Shown piece after piece: positions 1 through 8,147 of a stretch of DNA of 64,000 bases; position 1 is the first letter of the stretch, and each line of letters begins with the position of its first letter. The DNA lies in NCBI RefSeq assembly GCF_030269325.1, contig NZ_BSTD01000005.1:577391-641390 (forward strand), given 5' to 3'. Both the position numbers and the translations under genes were made by a program. Source of the DNA: Amycolatopsis sp. NBRC 101858. GTDB taxonomy: Bacteria > Actinomycetota > Actinomycetes > Mycobacteriales > Pseudonocardiaceae. The notes under the pieces are model-generated. The model was not told where the DNA came from. It saw nothing but the letters and a program-made list of their open reading frames with translations, and ran no database searches.

Positions 1-23
1 GCATCGAAGGGCGAAACCTGCAA

Positions 24-1412
24 TCAGATGATCTTCACGTCGTGATGATCGCTCGCGACCACTACGCCGTTTTTCACCACGTACGCCTCGACGTAGTGAG
101 TGCCCCGGTAACGTGTCGACTCGCGGTGCATGTTTCGACCCTCGTTTCCTCCGCGCCGGATCTGACCGCGTAACTCACCGGGGACCCGTGACGCCTCCGC
201 ACCGTGGTTGCGAACCTTCCACAGCACCTCATACGGCTCGGGAGCGTCCATGACGAGATGGAAGCGGAGATCGCGATGGCGGGGGACGACACGCATTCGC
301 CGCAAGTTCTTGGGATAGCTTCCTAGGACAACGGCGTCGATCCGTGCGTCATAACGTAAAGTCACCGAGCTGAACCTGTGTTGGATGAACTCCTCGTGCG
401 GAGCCACGTCCCTGCTCTGAACGTTGCTGGACGCTTCGCGCGGCATGGGAGATGCGAGTAGCGCTTTATGGGCAATGACCTGCGAGCGAGCATTCTTGAC
501 TTCGTCTGCTGCGAACTCGGGCCCGAACAGCTTCTGCCACGCAGCTAGGGCGGCTTGGTCGTCGTCCTCCTGCAGTTCGTAGGCCTCGCGTGCCCAAGTC
601 GCGTAGTCTGCGGCCTTCTTCTTGAACGTCTCGTACTTGGCGGGGTCTTTCCATCGGTGGTTGAAGTTGGTGCCGGGACAGCTGGGGTCGTCGAGTAGTG
701 GCATGGCGACGTGTCCGTCGAGCCATGTAACGAGGTCTTCAAGCAGGTGAACCAAGGTGGTGGGGATGTCGGCGTAGCGGGTATCGCTGTCCCAGTACCG
801 CACCCGATTGCCGAGCATCACCGTCAGGATGATCGAGGGGCAGCTGAACGTGTTCTTGTAGTCACGCAACCACTTGAACAGGCGGATGACCCTGCGCAGG
901 TTGCCACCGGTAATGTCGTCGCGTTCCTTCATCCAGTCAGCGAAACCGACTGGGTTCGTCTCCTCGAAGGCGTTCTCGGCGTAGTTGATGATCAGCTGCC
1001 GGCCGTCCGCGAGCGTGATGGCGGGGACAACGTCCACGTGGCAGTCGTTGGCGTACTCGATGCGGACGCACCGGTTTTTGCGCAGGACCATTGACTTGTA
1101 AGTGGTATGGCGTTTGTATGCCGCTCGAACTCGCTGCAGGTACTTCTTGGGATTGTCGTTGCAGTCGTCGTCCTGCTCGAGGTGAAGGAGAATGTCGGCG
1201 TCGAACTCGTCGAAGGCATCGACTGGGTTGATGATGGTCTGTTGTGCCCAGGATCCCTGTGGGCTGTGTTCCTTATACGTCGATCCGACTTCGGCGTCAG
1301 CCTGGAACGCGTTCGTGATCGCGCCAACCCTCGTGTCGAGCAGGTCAAGCTTCCATGGCTTGAGATTGACGGCGGAAATTAGGAACCCTTGGAAGTGTGC
1401 TTCGAAGTCCAT
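24..1412 (-). CDS. CBASS CD-NTase with extra C-terminal AGS-C-like domain (462 aa)
   Basis: Predicted cGAS/DncV-like nucleotidyltransferase that would make a cyclic oligonucleotide alarm signal on phage infection. The nucleotidyltransferase core shows GSWAQQT at residues 53-59, the metal-binding DAD at 71-73 and the third acidic residue in HVDVVP (D127), so the active site looks intact. Residues about 345-462 form an added beta-rich domain (LRYDARIDAVVLGSYP onward) that fits the AGS-C sensor domain described at CD-NTase C-termini; that assignment is from memory of the family. The ATG overlaps the stop of the HNH-SAVED gene by one base (TGATG), so it is the last gene of the operon. It resembles the other CD-NTase of this operon along the whole core, including the WQ-LFG segment near residue 292, but ends in DVKII rather than glycine. 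This second cyclase is unusual for a CBASS operon. Confidence 0.88.
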   Translation of the reverse strand: MDFEAHFQGFLISAVNLKPWKLDLLDTRVGAITNAFQADAEVGSTYKEHSPQGSWAQQTIINPVDAFDEFDADILLHLEQDDDCNDNPKKYLQRVRAAYKRHTTYKSMVLRKNRCVRIEYANDCHVDVVPAITLADGRQLIINYAENAFEETNPVGFADWMKERDDITGGNLRRVIRLFKWLRDYKNTFSCPSIILTVMLGNRVRYWDSDTRYADIPTTLVHLLEDLVTWLDGHVAMPLLDDPSCPGTNFNHRWKDPAKYETFKKKAADYATWAREAYELQEDDDQAALAAWQKLFGPEFAADEVKNARSQVIAHKALLASPMPREASSNVQSRDVAPHEEFIQHRFSSVTLRYDARIDAVVLGSYPKNLRRMRVVPRHRDLRFHLVMDAPEPYEVLWKVRNHGAEASRVPGELRGQIRRGGNEGRNMHRESTRYRGTHYVEAYVVKNGVVVASDHHDVKII

Positions 1413-2554
1413 CAGACCTCCAGCGCCTGGACATAGCCGTTGGCTGTCCGGTCGTAGGTGACCACGGCCGGGCGCAGGCCCGTGCTCTTGAGGATCCGCC
1501 CGAGTGCCACTGCAGGCGAAACGGGCATCGCGCCGATGAGGTGAACGCGCTTGAGGTGCTTGTGGGTGCTTTCGAGGGAGGTGAAGAAGTCCCGGACCGC
1601 AGCCTCGAACCTGGCGAGCACGGCAGGGTGGGCGAAAAGGTCTTCGGCTGGGCCAGGGTGGGGATCCATTTGGAAGACCGCTGCCGCGTCGAGCCGTGAG
1701 GGCAGTTCGTTGAGTGGGGTGGTTCCGGAGAGATTCGTGACGAGTACCGCGTCATCGATGCTGGCCCCGTCACGGGGGTGGGTAAGGTCGAAGGTCGTGC
1801 CAGGATCATTGTCAGACCAGACCCAGTTCTGGGTGGAGCGTTGACGCTGGTACACGTCAGTTGGGACGCCGTCGTCGAGCTTCGTGCCCAGATACACCAG
1901 TAGCGGCAGTCTCGCGATGGCGAGAACGCTCATGTGCTGGATGTCCCCGGACAGGACCCCTGGGTGGACGCGCCAATCGATAGCGTTGTTGATCTTTGTG
2001 GCGGCTGCCTCGTAGTACGTTCCGCTGGCATCCTCCTCACCGTCGATGCCGCGCAGGTCGATCTCGACGCTCTTCTGATCATAAGCTTCGGGGAAGACCG
2101 GGAATCGACCTCCGGACCTGATGACGGCCTCCACCGCGGTGTCCTTCGGTAGCTCCATCCGGTCGCCACGAATGTCGCCGGCCATCCGGAGGATGACAGT
2201 ACGTCGGGACTGTGTTAGCGAGGTCTGGTGGCGGATCTCGTCTTCGTGTTCCTGTTTGCGCTGCCGGAGAAACTCTTTATTGATAAGCTCCGCGACCAGG
2301 AGTTTGTCGATCTCGGTGTGGCAGGACGCGCAGGCGAGAGCGAGGTTTTCAGCCAGGTCGCGATCCTCGCTGGGAAGCGGATCAATGCCGCGGGCGGAAG
2401 TCGTCGACTCTTTCTGCCCGACGATGTGTGCGGCTTCGCCGACGAAGACCTCCTTGTAGGTGAGGCTTCCCTCGAGCAAGTACGTCTTGCACAGCGTGCA
2501 TCTGCCGCCCGCACGCACCCACAGTTTGCGCTTCTCGCTTTCGTTGACCGCCAT
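1412..2554 (-). CDS. cap5: HNH endonuclease-SAVED effector of CBASS (Cap5-like)
   Basis: Predicted CBASS effector: a DNase that is switched on when its SAVED domain binds the cyclic oligonucleotide made by the CD-NTase, degrading DNA in infected cells. Residues about 10-85 are a zinc-ribbon HNH nuclease (C19 and C22, the AAHIVGQ histidine at 43, and CASCH at 75-79). Residues about 140-380 form the SAVED domain, ending with the typical HLIGAMPVSPAVALGR stretch. I chose the ATG at 2554 because AAGGGGAAGG lies just upstream; an ATG 13 codons earlier has no such site. The length (380 aa) fits the Cap5 family. The Cap2-like reading frame overlaps the first 340 bases in a different frame. The downstream CD-NTase start overlaps its stop. 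Confidence 0.9.
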   Translation of the reverse strand: MAVNESEKRKLWVRAGGRCTLCKTYLLEGSLTYKEVFVGEAAHIVGQKESTTSARGIDPLPSEDRDLAENLALACASCHTEIDKLLVAELINKEFLRQRKQEHEDEIRHQTSLTQSRRTVILRMAGDIRGDRMELPKDTAVEAVIRSGGRFPVFPEAYDQKSVEIDLRGIDGEEDASGTYYEAAATKINNAIDWRVHPGVLSGDIQHMSVLAIARLPLLVYLGTKLDDGVPTDVYQRQRSTQNWVWSDNDPGTTFDLTHPRDGASIDDAVLVTNLSGTTPLNELPSRLDAAAVFQMDPHPGPAEDLFAHPAVLARFEAAVRDFFTSLESTHKHLKRVHLIGAMPVSPAVALGRILKSTGLRPAVVTYDRTANGYVQALEV

Positions 2555-4365
2555 CTCAGCCTTCCCCTTGAATAGTAGATTTCTTCGCGGCATCTCACGC
2601 TGCTCAGCTTGACCGGCCGACGGTCACAGCTCGCCGTACCTGATTCAATGGAAGTGTCAGCAAGTCCGCGTCCCTGCGATGTTGAGTCGGGCCGGATAAA
2701 CCTGTGGCAGGGGCCGACCTGGGAGTGCGGGAGGGCGATCAGATGCGTCCCCGAGACTGGTACCGCCGCCGAGACGTGGTTCGCCAGCAGACTCGTGAGG
2801 GACGCGGCGACCGCAGCCATGTCTGCCGCCGATCCGTGAAACGTTGGCACGGAGCAGCCGCGGGTCGGGACGAGTTCGTCGACGTCTCGCACCTCCGTCC
2901 AGAACGTGTGGAAAGGTTCGAGCTCTCCATCCGCTTTGACTACCATCCCGACCCGACGGTCGATTTCGTTGGCACCCAGCGAGCTTCCGGAAGCGCTGAC
3001 GCTGAGGACGCCCAGCGTGCCGGTTTTGACGTCGGTGGCGACTTGAGCGATCAACGGTCGAGCTGCCGGCGACGCCATCTGGTCGAGGAGTTGACCGATC
3101 CGGAGGGAGACCGTCGCATCGATCACGACGTGAGCGGTGGCGAACGTCGCTGGCAAGTCTTCGGGGAAGATTCCGGAGTGGGCGTCCACCTCGATGTCGT
3201 CGCGGATCGTGAGAATGCGTTCTCGTAGGGCCTCCGCCTTCCCATTGCCGACGTCGAGTTCGGTGAAGTTCTGCCGGACCAGGAGGCCACCCGTGATCGT
3301 GCCTGGATCGCACAGTACGAGTCGCTGTACTCCGGCACGCGTGAGGAACTCGGCGATCCACGAGCCGAGACCGCCGCAGCCCCATACATGCACCGTCTTG
3401 CCATGGAACGCGTTCACGGGACTAGCGCTGTCGCGGCGGGTGGTGACAGCGCTTCGTTCGTCGGACACGGGGCACCACTCCACCGGGGTCTCGAGGTCAA
3501 AGGTCCTTTTCTTGACAGCGATCAGAGGCGTCCGACGGCTCCGCACATGGTGCCGCAGCCGGTCCGCGGCGTCGCCAGGAATCATCCCGACCAGTACGTG
3601 TGGGGGCCCGCCGGCCGGATGCGGGACGGTGAGCACGAACATCTGCGGGCTGCCTTCGGGCATCCGAGATGCACTGGCCGCGAGCGCGGTGAGGAAGACC
3701 GGCGACTGCGGCGGGTGCTTCGCATAGGTGCCCAGCCAGGAGTCCGCGAAAGGATCGTCGAGCCGCGCGAGCACCTCGGTGAACGTGTGCCCGATCCCCA
3801 GAGGCAGCGGCATCATCAAGCTGATGACCGGTATCTGCACCTGCTCTGACTGCGTGCGCTCGAGGTGGAGGTCCAGCCGGTGGTCGGTGCGCTTGACGAG
3901 GTAGCCCGACTGCGCCCGAATCATTGGGCAGTCGTGTCGGACGACGACCGTAGGCAGTCTGCGGGAGCCATAGGGAACTCCTCCGACCGCGTGGAACAGT
4001 GACGTATTCGGATCGAAGCGGTTGGCTGCTGCGTCTTTCAACCAGTCGTAGAGACGGTCTACGGCACTGCTCACTCCGAGCCGCGGGTTCCACTCTCGTG
4101 CCGTGTCAAGGTAGATGCACAGCTGACGGCCATGCAGCACGTGCGGAAAGCCGACGAACCTGTCGTGCTGGATTTCCACCAGCGGCGGAGAGAAGTCGGT
4201 CTCCCCAATCCACAGGACGAAATCCTCGTGGTCGTTCAGCTTCAGCCCACCCGGATGGTGAACGAGGTTCGATGTTCTGAGTCTGATCGGCACGAGGAGA
4301 TTGCCGGACCAGTGAAGCATAGGGCGTCCGCTGACAGCGAAGTCCTCAGGCAGCGCTGAGCTCAC
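2215..4365 (-). CDS. cap2: Cap2-type E2-E1 fusion that conjugates CD-NTase (CBASS type II)
   Basis: Ubiquitin-transfer-like enzyme. In studied type II CBASS, Cap2 joins the C-terminal glycine of the CD-NTase to a target and primes cyclase activity. The N-terminal E2-like region has the FPHVLHGRQLCIYL box with catalytic Cys83. The E1/ThiF adenylation domain has GCGGLG at 329-334, CDPGTI near 352 and a catalytic Cys504 in TRGCSVPTFHG. I placed the start at GTG 4365, after GAGGA at 4375-4379; no ATG lies between it and the upstream stop, and M16 is the first alternative. Family members are about 600 aa. Here the frame stays open to 2215 (716 aa), running about 113 codons into the nuclease gene in another frame with low-complexity Arg/Ser-rich sequence, so the normal stop may have been lost. 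The true C-terminus is uncertain; residues beyond about 560 are not recognisable. Confidence 0.8.
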   Translation of the reverse strand: MSSALPEDFAVSGRPMLHWSGNLLVPIRLRTSNLVHHPGGLKLNDHEDFVLWIGETDFSPPLVEIQHDRFVGFPHVLHGRQLCIYLDTAREWNPRLGVSSAVDRLYDWLKDAAANRFDPNTSLFHAVGGVPYGSRRLPTVVVRHDCPMIRAQSGYLVKRTDHRLDLHLERTQSEQVQIPVISLMMPLPLGIGHTFTEVLARLDDPFADSWLGTYAKHPPQSPVFLTALAASASRMPEGSPQMFVLTVPHPAGGPPHVLVGMIPGDAADRLRHHVRSRRTPLIAVKKRTFDLETPVEWCPVSDERSAVTTRRDSASPVNAFHGKTVHVWGCGGLGSWIAEFLTRAGVQRLVLCDPGTITGGLLVRQNFTELDVGNGKAEALRERILTIRDDIEVDAHSGIFPEDLPATFATAHVVIDATVSLRIGQLLDQMASPAARPLIAQVATDVKTGTLGVLSVSASGSSLGANEIDRRVGMVVKADGELEPFHTFWTEVRDVDELVPTRGCSVPTFHGSAADMAAVAASLTSLLANHVSAAVPVSGTHLIALPHSQVGPCHRFIRPDSTSQGRGLADTSIESGTASCDRRPVKLSSVRCREEIYYSRGRLRWRSTKARSANCGCVRAADARCARRTCSREASPTRRSSSAKPHTSSGRKSRRLPPAALIRFPARIATWLKTSLSPARPATPRSTNSWSRSLSIKSFSGSANRNTKTRSATRPR

Positions 4366-4427
4366 CTTGCGCAGTTCCTCAACCGCGACCCGCTGCCAGC
4401 GGGAACGCCGCGGCCTTCGCTGGCGGT

Positions 4428-5444
4428 TCAACCGGCGCGACCCGACCGGCCAGACGACCAGGACACCTCGCCAGCTCCGGCGCCGGCAGCACCGGCAGCA
4501 CCGAACTTGCTGCTGGAAGACGAAGCGGCGGGCGCCTGGAACTTGTCGCCGAAGAGCGCCTGCCACTTGGCGACACTCGACTCCTCGTTGGTCTCGTCGT
4601 ACGCCTCTTTGATCTCCGCGGCGTGAACGTGGACACGGTCCCGGAAGTAGGCGTAAGTCTCCTGGGACCACCTGTGGTCAAAGGTCACTCCGGATCCGGA
4701 GGGATCAGAGATGGAGGGCTTGTAGGGGCGAGCTTGGAGCCACTCGTCCAGGTCGGACATGAGGTGGAGTAGCGCCGTGGGCACATCCGAGTAGTAGCCG
4801 GGATCGCCGAGCTTCTTCCACTCCTCGACTCGCTCGCCGAGTAGGGTGGTGATCAGGATCGATTTCGTTCCCGTGAAGGAGTTCTTGTGGTCACGCAGGA
4901 ACTTCACCAGGCGGATCACCTTGCGGAGATTCCTGCCAGTGATCTTGTCTTTCTCCTGCATCCACGTAGTGAAACCTCCCGGATTGGTGCGCTCCCAGCA
5001 GTTGTCGTCCCTGTTGACGATGTTCTGGGTGCCGTCGGCGAGGACCACGAACGGGACGATGTCGACGTGCATCGCGTTGTTCGCGTACTCGACATACACA
5101 CACCGGCACTTCTTGTTGTGCGGCATGTTGCCGTAGATGGAGTGGTTGTGAATCACCTTGTAGACGGTCGAGATGTACTTCTTGACGTCACCCGCCCAGT
5201 CCGCTTCCTCTCGCATCTCCAGCAGGAAATCGGCGTCAAACGGCTTGCCGTTCTGCGGACTGATGATCGTCTTCTGCGCCCACGAGCCCTGCGGGATCTT
5301 CTTGACGATCCGCGGGCCGAGGTCGGGGTCGGCCTTGAGTGCCTTATAGATCGACTCGACCCGCTCTTCCAACGTTTCGAGGTTGAACTTGCTGAGGTTG
5401 ACGGTGTTCGCGAGGAACTCGTCGAAGTAGTTTGTGTGCTTCAC
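4428..5444 (-). CDS. CBASS CD-NTase with flexible tail ending in glycine (338 aa)
   Basis: Predicted cyclic-oligonucleotide synthase, the first intact gene of the operon. The catalytic set is complete: GSWAQKT at 53-59, DAD at 70-72 and D128 in MHVDIVP. The core runs to WQALFGDKF near residue 300, the same point where the other cyclase enters its AGS-C-like domain. Here a tail rich in Ala, Ser and Gly follows instead and ends GRSGRAG, with glycine as the last residue before TGA at 4428. A disordered tail with a terminal glycine is what Cap2 needs as a donor in characterised type II systems, so this is probably the Cap2 substrate. The start ATG at 5444 lies 25 bases after a decayed reading frame. 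GC content is lower than in flanking chromosomal genes, suggesting transfer. Confidence 0.9.
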   Translation of the reverse strand: MKHTNYFDEFLANTVNLSKFNLETLEERVESIYKALKADPDLGPRIVKKIPQGSWAQKTIISPQNGKPFDADFLLEMREEADWAGDVKKYISTVYKVIHNHSIYGNMPHNKKCRCVYVEYANNAMHVDIVPFVVLADGTQNIVNRDDNCWERTNPGGFTTWMQEKDKITGRNLRKVIRLVKFLRDHKNSFTGTKSILITTLLGERVEEWKKLGDPGYYSDVPTALLHLMSDLDEWLQARPYKPSISDPSGSGVTFDHRWSQETYAYFRDRVHVHAAEIKEAYDETNEESSVAKWQALFGDKFQAPAASSSSSKFGAAGAAGAGAGEVSWSSGRSGRAG

Positions 5445-5469
5445 CGGAGGTTCCTATCGTCGGGACGCA

Positions 5470-6023
5470 TCAGGGCCGGGTCGACTGTTCGAGATACAGG
5501 TAGGGCGACTCGCGTGGGCCGAAGTTGAGCAGGAGATCAAGCTCGAACTCCGCGCTCAAGCTGGCGACCGTGCTCGCTTCGCCCAGGCCCGCGGTCGCGG
5601 CTGTGTTCATGCCGAGCGAGCTTGTATAGGTGGTCGACCATGACCTTTCGCTGCACCGGATGTTCCAGTAGCGAGTGTCGTGACAGAAATCGCGGGTCAC
5701 GGTGAGCTCGAGATCGGAGATGACTCCGGCTCCGAGTCGCGCCGCGATCATGTCGGTTTCCGCCTACTCGAGGAGGAAGGACGCGGCGACGATGGGGGCC
5801 TGCTCGCGCCCGGCCTCGCGCCTGCGTTCGCGGGTTTGCCGGTCGAGCAGTCGATGACCTCGTCGAAGGCGGCTGACTTGTCGGCCGGGCTGGGCAGGGA
5901 GAGAATCCGGAAAGGCGCGGCCTTGCTGGACTGGTTCTTGTCGCCGAGGCACGTCACATCCGGCTCGGTGGCGAACCTGCGCGACTCTTCGATCGACCGG
6001 CGGTTTGTGATGTGGCGCGTTTG
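5470..6023 (-). pseudogene. Decayed gene upstream of the CBASS operon (frameshift plus nonsense)
   Basis: Protein-like sequence on the minus strand is split over two frames. From 6023 to about 5830 one frame reads SIEESRRFATEPDVTCLGDK and continues sensibly, then turns into low-complexity Pro/Ser. From about 5830 to 5470 a second frame reads APIVAASFLLE, a TAG at 5764-5766, then AETDMIAARLGAGV and onward to SPYLYLEQSTRP before its stop at 5470. The simplest reading is one ancestral gene with a frameshift near 5830 and a nonsense codon. An alternative is two tiny genes (5957-5748 and 5751-5470) joined by an ATGA overlap at 5748-5751. The family is not recognised. It ends 25 bases before the first CD-NTase, so it was probably once part of the same operon. 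Confidence 0.4.
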
Positions 6024-6476
6024 TCAGTTTCACCTGGTCCCTCAGCTGCGTGTGGAGTACCCAAGCGCACGCAGCGAAGAGACCTAGGTCACAATTCGGG
6101 CGGCCATCTGTCACCCGTTCGTGGACCCGCGGTACGTTCCTGACGCCAATCTGGACGGACCCCGGTACTCGTCGCCCCGTGTGCACGAGCACCGGGGATT
6201 CCTACTTGGTCCGCAAGCTTAGCCTGGGGGTCCGACACTTTTTACGTGGCCCGCCAGCCACCTCGCCGATATCCGCCTGTGTGTTCGACCTCTTGCTCGG
6301 CGTGACGGCGGCTGCGTTTCTGTACCGATCCTGTTGAGCGGTCAGTCACCAGCCATGCGCAAGCGAGTACATCGGAGGCGATGAGCCTTCTCAGCGACCG
6401 CAGTCGTAGAGGGGCTACTGTCGCCGAAGTTGCATGCAGCGGGTTATTTCCCAGAACGTCCGTCAGCTGGCCGACT
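6024..6476. other. Non-coding stretch between HhH-GPD gene and CBASS region
   Basis: No convincing gene in either strand. It must hold the promoter of the minus-strand CBASS unit, but I see no clear consensus. A stem-loop is present: CCCCGGTACTCGT at 6160-6172 pairs with ACGAGCACCGGGG at 6185-6197 with one mismatch; no T-run follows, so it is not an obvious terminator. Base composition is mixed, less GC-rich than the chromosome to the right. Confidence 0.4.
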
Positions 6477-7058
6477 TCAGTCAGCTTTCGCGGCGGCTTT
6501 GGCGGCCTTCTTGAAGACACGGACCTCGGCGAGGGTTTCGCTGTTGGTGACGTCGGCGATGGATCGCCGGGAGCCGCGGTCGCCGTACGCGCCGGCGGTT
6601 TCGCGCCAGCCCTTCGGGGTGACGCCGCGTTGCTTGCCGAGCAGGGCGAGGAAGATCTTGGCCTTCTGCTCGCCGAACCCCGGCAGGGCCTTCAGGCGCT
6701 TGAGAACTTCCGGGCCGTCGGGCTTGGGGCGGCCGTCGAGCCAGATGCCTTCGGTGCGGCCGTCGTAGTTTTCGATGATGTGCTGGGCGAGTGCGTGGAC
6801 GCGGCGGGCCATGGAGCCGCCGTAGCGGTGGATGGCGGGCGGTACGACGCACATCTCGACGAAGGTGTTGACGTCGGTGGCGGCGATCTTGGCGAGGGAG
6901 AAGCCGTCCATGCGGTCGGCGATCTTCCGTGGGCCGGCGAAGGCGTGTTCCATGGGATATTGCTGATCTAGAAGCATGCCCGTGAGCAGGGCGAAGGGGT
7001 CGTCGTTGAGCAGCTTGTCGGCGGCCGGGTCGCCGGTGAGGTGGAGCTCGCGCAGCAT
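6477..7058 (-). CDS. HhH-GPD family base-excision DNA repair protein
   Basis: Predicted DNA glycosylase-like protein of the actinobacterial HhH-GPD family. The helix-hairpin-helix is seen around KRLKALPGFGEQKAKIF (residues 120-136). The C-terminus is basic and Ala/Lys-rich (KKAAKAAAKAD). The usual catalytic aspartate of the HhH-GPD motif is not obvious, as in other short members, so activity is not certain. The ATG at 7058 follows AGGATG and starts MLRELHLTGDPAADK. Its first 33 codons are nearly repeated in a truncated copy at 7162-7290. Around codons 28-36 it uses CTT, CTA, GAT, CAA and TAT, codons rare in this genome, exactly where the two copies stop matching. That suggests a recombination junction here. 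Confidence 0.85.
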   Translation of the reverse strand: MLRELHLTGDPAADKLLNDDPFALLTGMLLDQQYPMEHAFAGPRKIADRMDGFSLAKIAATDVNTFVEMCVVPPAIHRYGGSMARRVHALAQHIIENYDGRTEGIWLDGRPKPDGPEVLKRLKALPGFGEQKAKIFLALLGKQRGVTPKGWRETAGAYGDRGSRRSIADVTNSETLAEVRVFKKAAKAAAKAD

Positions 7059-7161
7059 GTTGGCATCCTGACAGGAGACGTGATTGCTTAGAGGGTCCGT
7101 GTCACGCCCAGTGGCCTGGGACGGAGGCACCGCGGGCCACTGCCGCGGCGGGCGGTGTCAC

Positions 7162-7290
7162 TCAACGGTGTGACTTCCAGAGTGTTGACTTCTGCTGGTC
7201 CAGGAGCATCCCGACGAGCAGGGCGAACGGGTCCTCGTTGAGCAGCTTGTCGGCGGCCGGGTCGCCGGTCAGGTGCAGTTCGCGCAGCAT
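7162..7290 (-). pseudogene. Truncated duplicate of the HhH-GPD 5' end
   Basis: From ATG 7290 the minus strand encodes MLRELHLTGDPAADKLLNED and continues to LLVGMLLDQQ, matching the first 33 residues of the downstream HhH-GPD protein with only Asp/Glu and Thr/Val differences, although several silent sites differ. After DQQ the frame diverges (KSTLWKSHR) and stops at 7162. Only about 100 bases separate its stop from the ATG of the full copy. This looks like the native 5' end left behind after insertion or recombination, with a slightly divergent replacement 5' end now serving the intact gene. Confidence 0.8.
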
Positions 7291-7320
7291 GCGGCCATCT
7301 TGACACAACCGGCGGGCAGG

Positions 7321-8097
7321 TCAACGAGCCTTCGAGTACCTCGACGGTGTGGTGCCCAGGTACCGCTTGAAGTGCCGGGTGAGGTGGGCCTGGTCGGTGA
7401 ACCCGGCGACGGCGGCGACCTCGGCGGCCGGCGAGCCGTCGAGCAGCAGCCGGCGCGCCCGGTCGACGCGGCGGCCCGTCAGGTAGCGGTGCGGCGGCAG
7501 GCCGAACCGCGCCCCGAAGCAGCGGACGAGGTGCGCCGGATGCGCGCCGAGCGTCTCGGCCGCTTCGGCCAGCGTCAGCGCTTCGGGCAGCCTCGCGTCG
7601 AGGAGGTCGCGCAGATCGTCGGCGAGGCCGCGCTTCGGCTCGTGCACGGCCGGCCGGCCGAGGTGGGTGTGGAGGCACTCGGCGACCAGCGCGAGGCGGC
7701 TTTCGGCCTCGAGTGCATCGCCCGGCTCGGCCAGCGACACGTGCAGCTGGTGGATGCGGGTGCGCAGCAGCCCGTCGGCGACGCTCGGCTGGTCGACCGC
7801 GGCGCCGATGAGGTCCTCGCCCAGCACCGACGTCTCCAGGTAGAGCACGCGCTTGCGGAAGCCGTGGCTGGTCGCGGCGCGCCCGTCGTGCGCGACGTTC
7901 GGCGGCAGCAGCGTCACGGCCGGCCCGAGTGCGCCGTGGTGGTGGCGGTCGAGGTCGTAGCGGATGACGCCGTCGTCGACGATCAGCAGCGTCCACGTGT
8001 CGTGGGTGTGCAGCGGGTAGGCGTGCGTGATGAAGCGCGCGTGGAAGACCTCGGCGATCCCCGGGACCGCCGGCCGCCAAGCTTCGACGTCCGCCAT
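7321..8097 (-). CDS. AraC family transcriptional regulator
   Basis: DNA-binding regulator with an N-terminal cupin-type effector domain (HAYPLHTHDTW near residue 25, then LLPPNVAHDG) and a C-terminal pair of helix-turn-helix motifs: LAEAAETLGAHPAHLVRCF followed by AEVAAVAGFTDQAHLTRHFK and the closing GTTPSRY. Length of about 258 aa fits the family. The start is taken at ATG 8097 (MADVEAW); an ATG five codons earlier is possible. It is divergent from the DUF2000 gene with about 50 bases between them, so it may control that gene. The ligand is unknown. Confidence 0.9.
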   Translation of the reverse strand: MADVEAWRPAVPGIAEVFHARFITHAYPLHTHDTWTLLIVDDGVIRYDLDRHHHGALGPAVTLLPPNVAHDGRAATSHGFRKRVLYLETSVLGEDLIGAAVDQPSVADGLLRTRIHQLHVSLAEPGDALEAESRLALVAECLHTHLGRPAVHEPKRGLADDLRDLLDARLPEALTLAEAAETLGAHPAHLVRCFGARFGLPPHRYLTGRRVDRARRLLLDGSPAAEVAAVAGFTDQAHLTRHFKRYLGTTPSRYSKAR

Positions 8098-8147
8098 GTC
8101 AAGAACGTACAAGACGCGCGGGTGGCCGGCGGGCGAGTCTTTCCGGC

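Noticed and set aside
1..6023. Prophage or transposon carrying the CBASS operon
   Set aside because: No integrase, transposase or phage structural gene is visible; only the HhH-GPD 5' duplication hints at past insertion, and that is reported separately.
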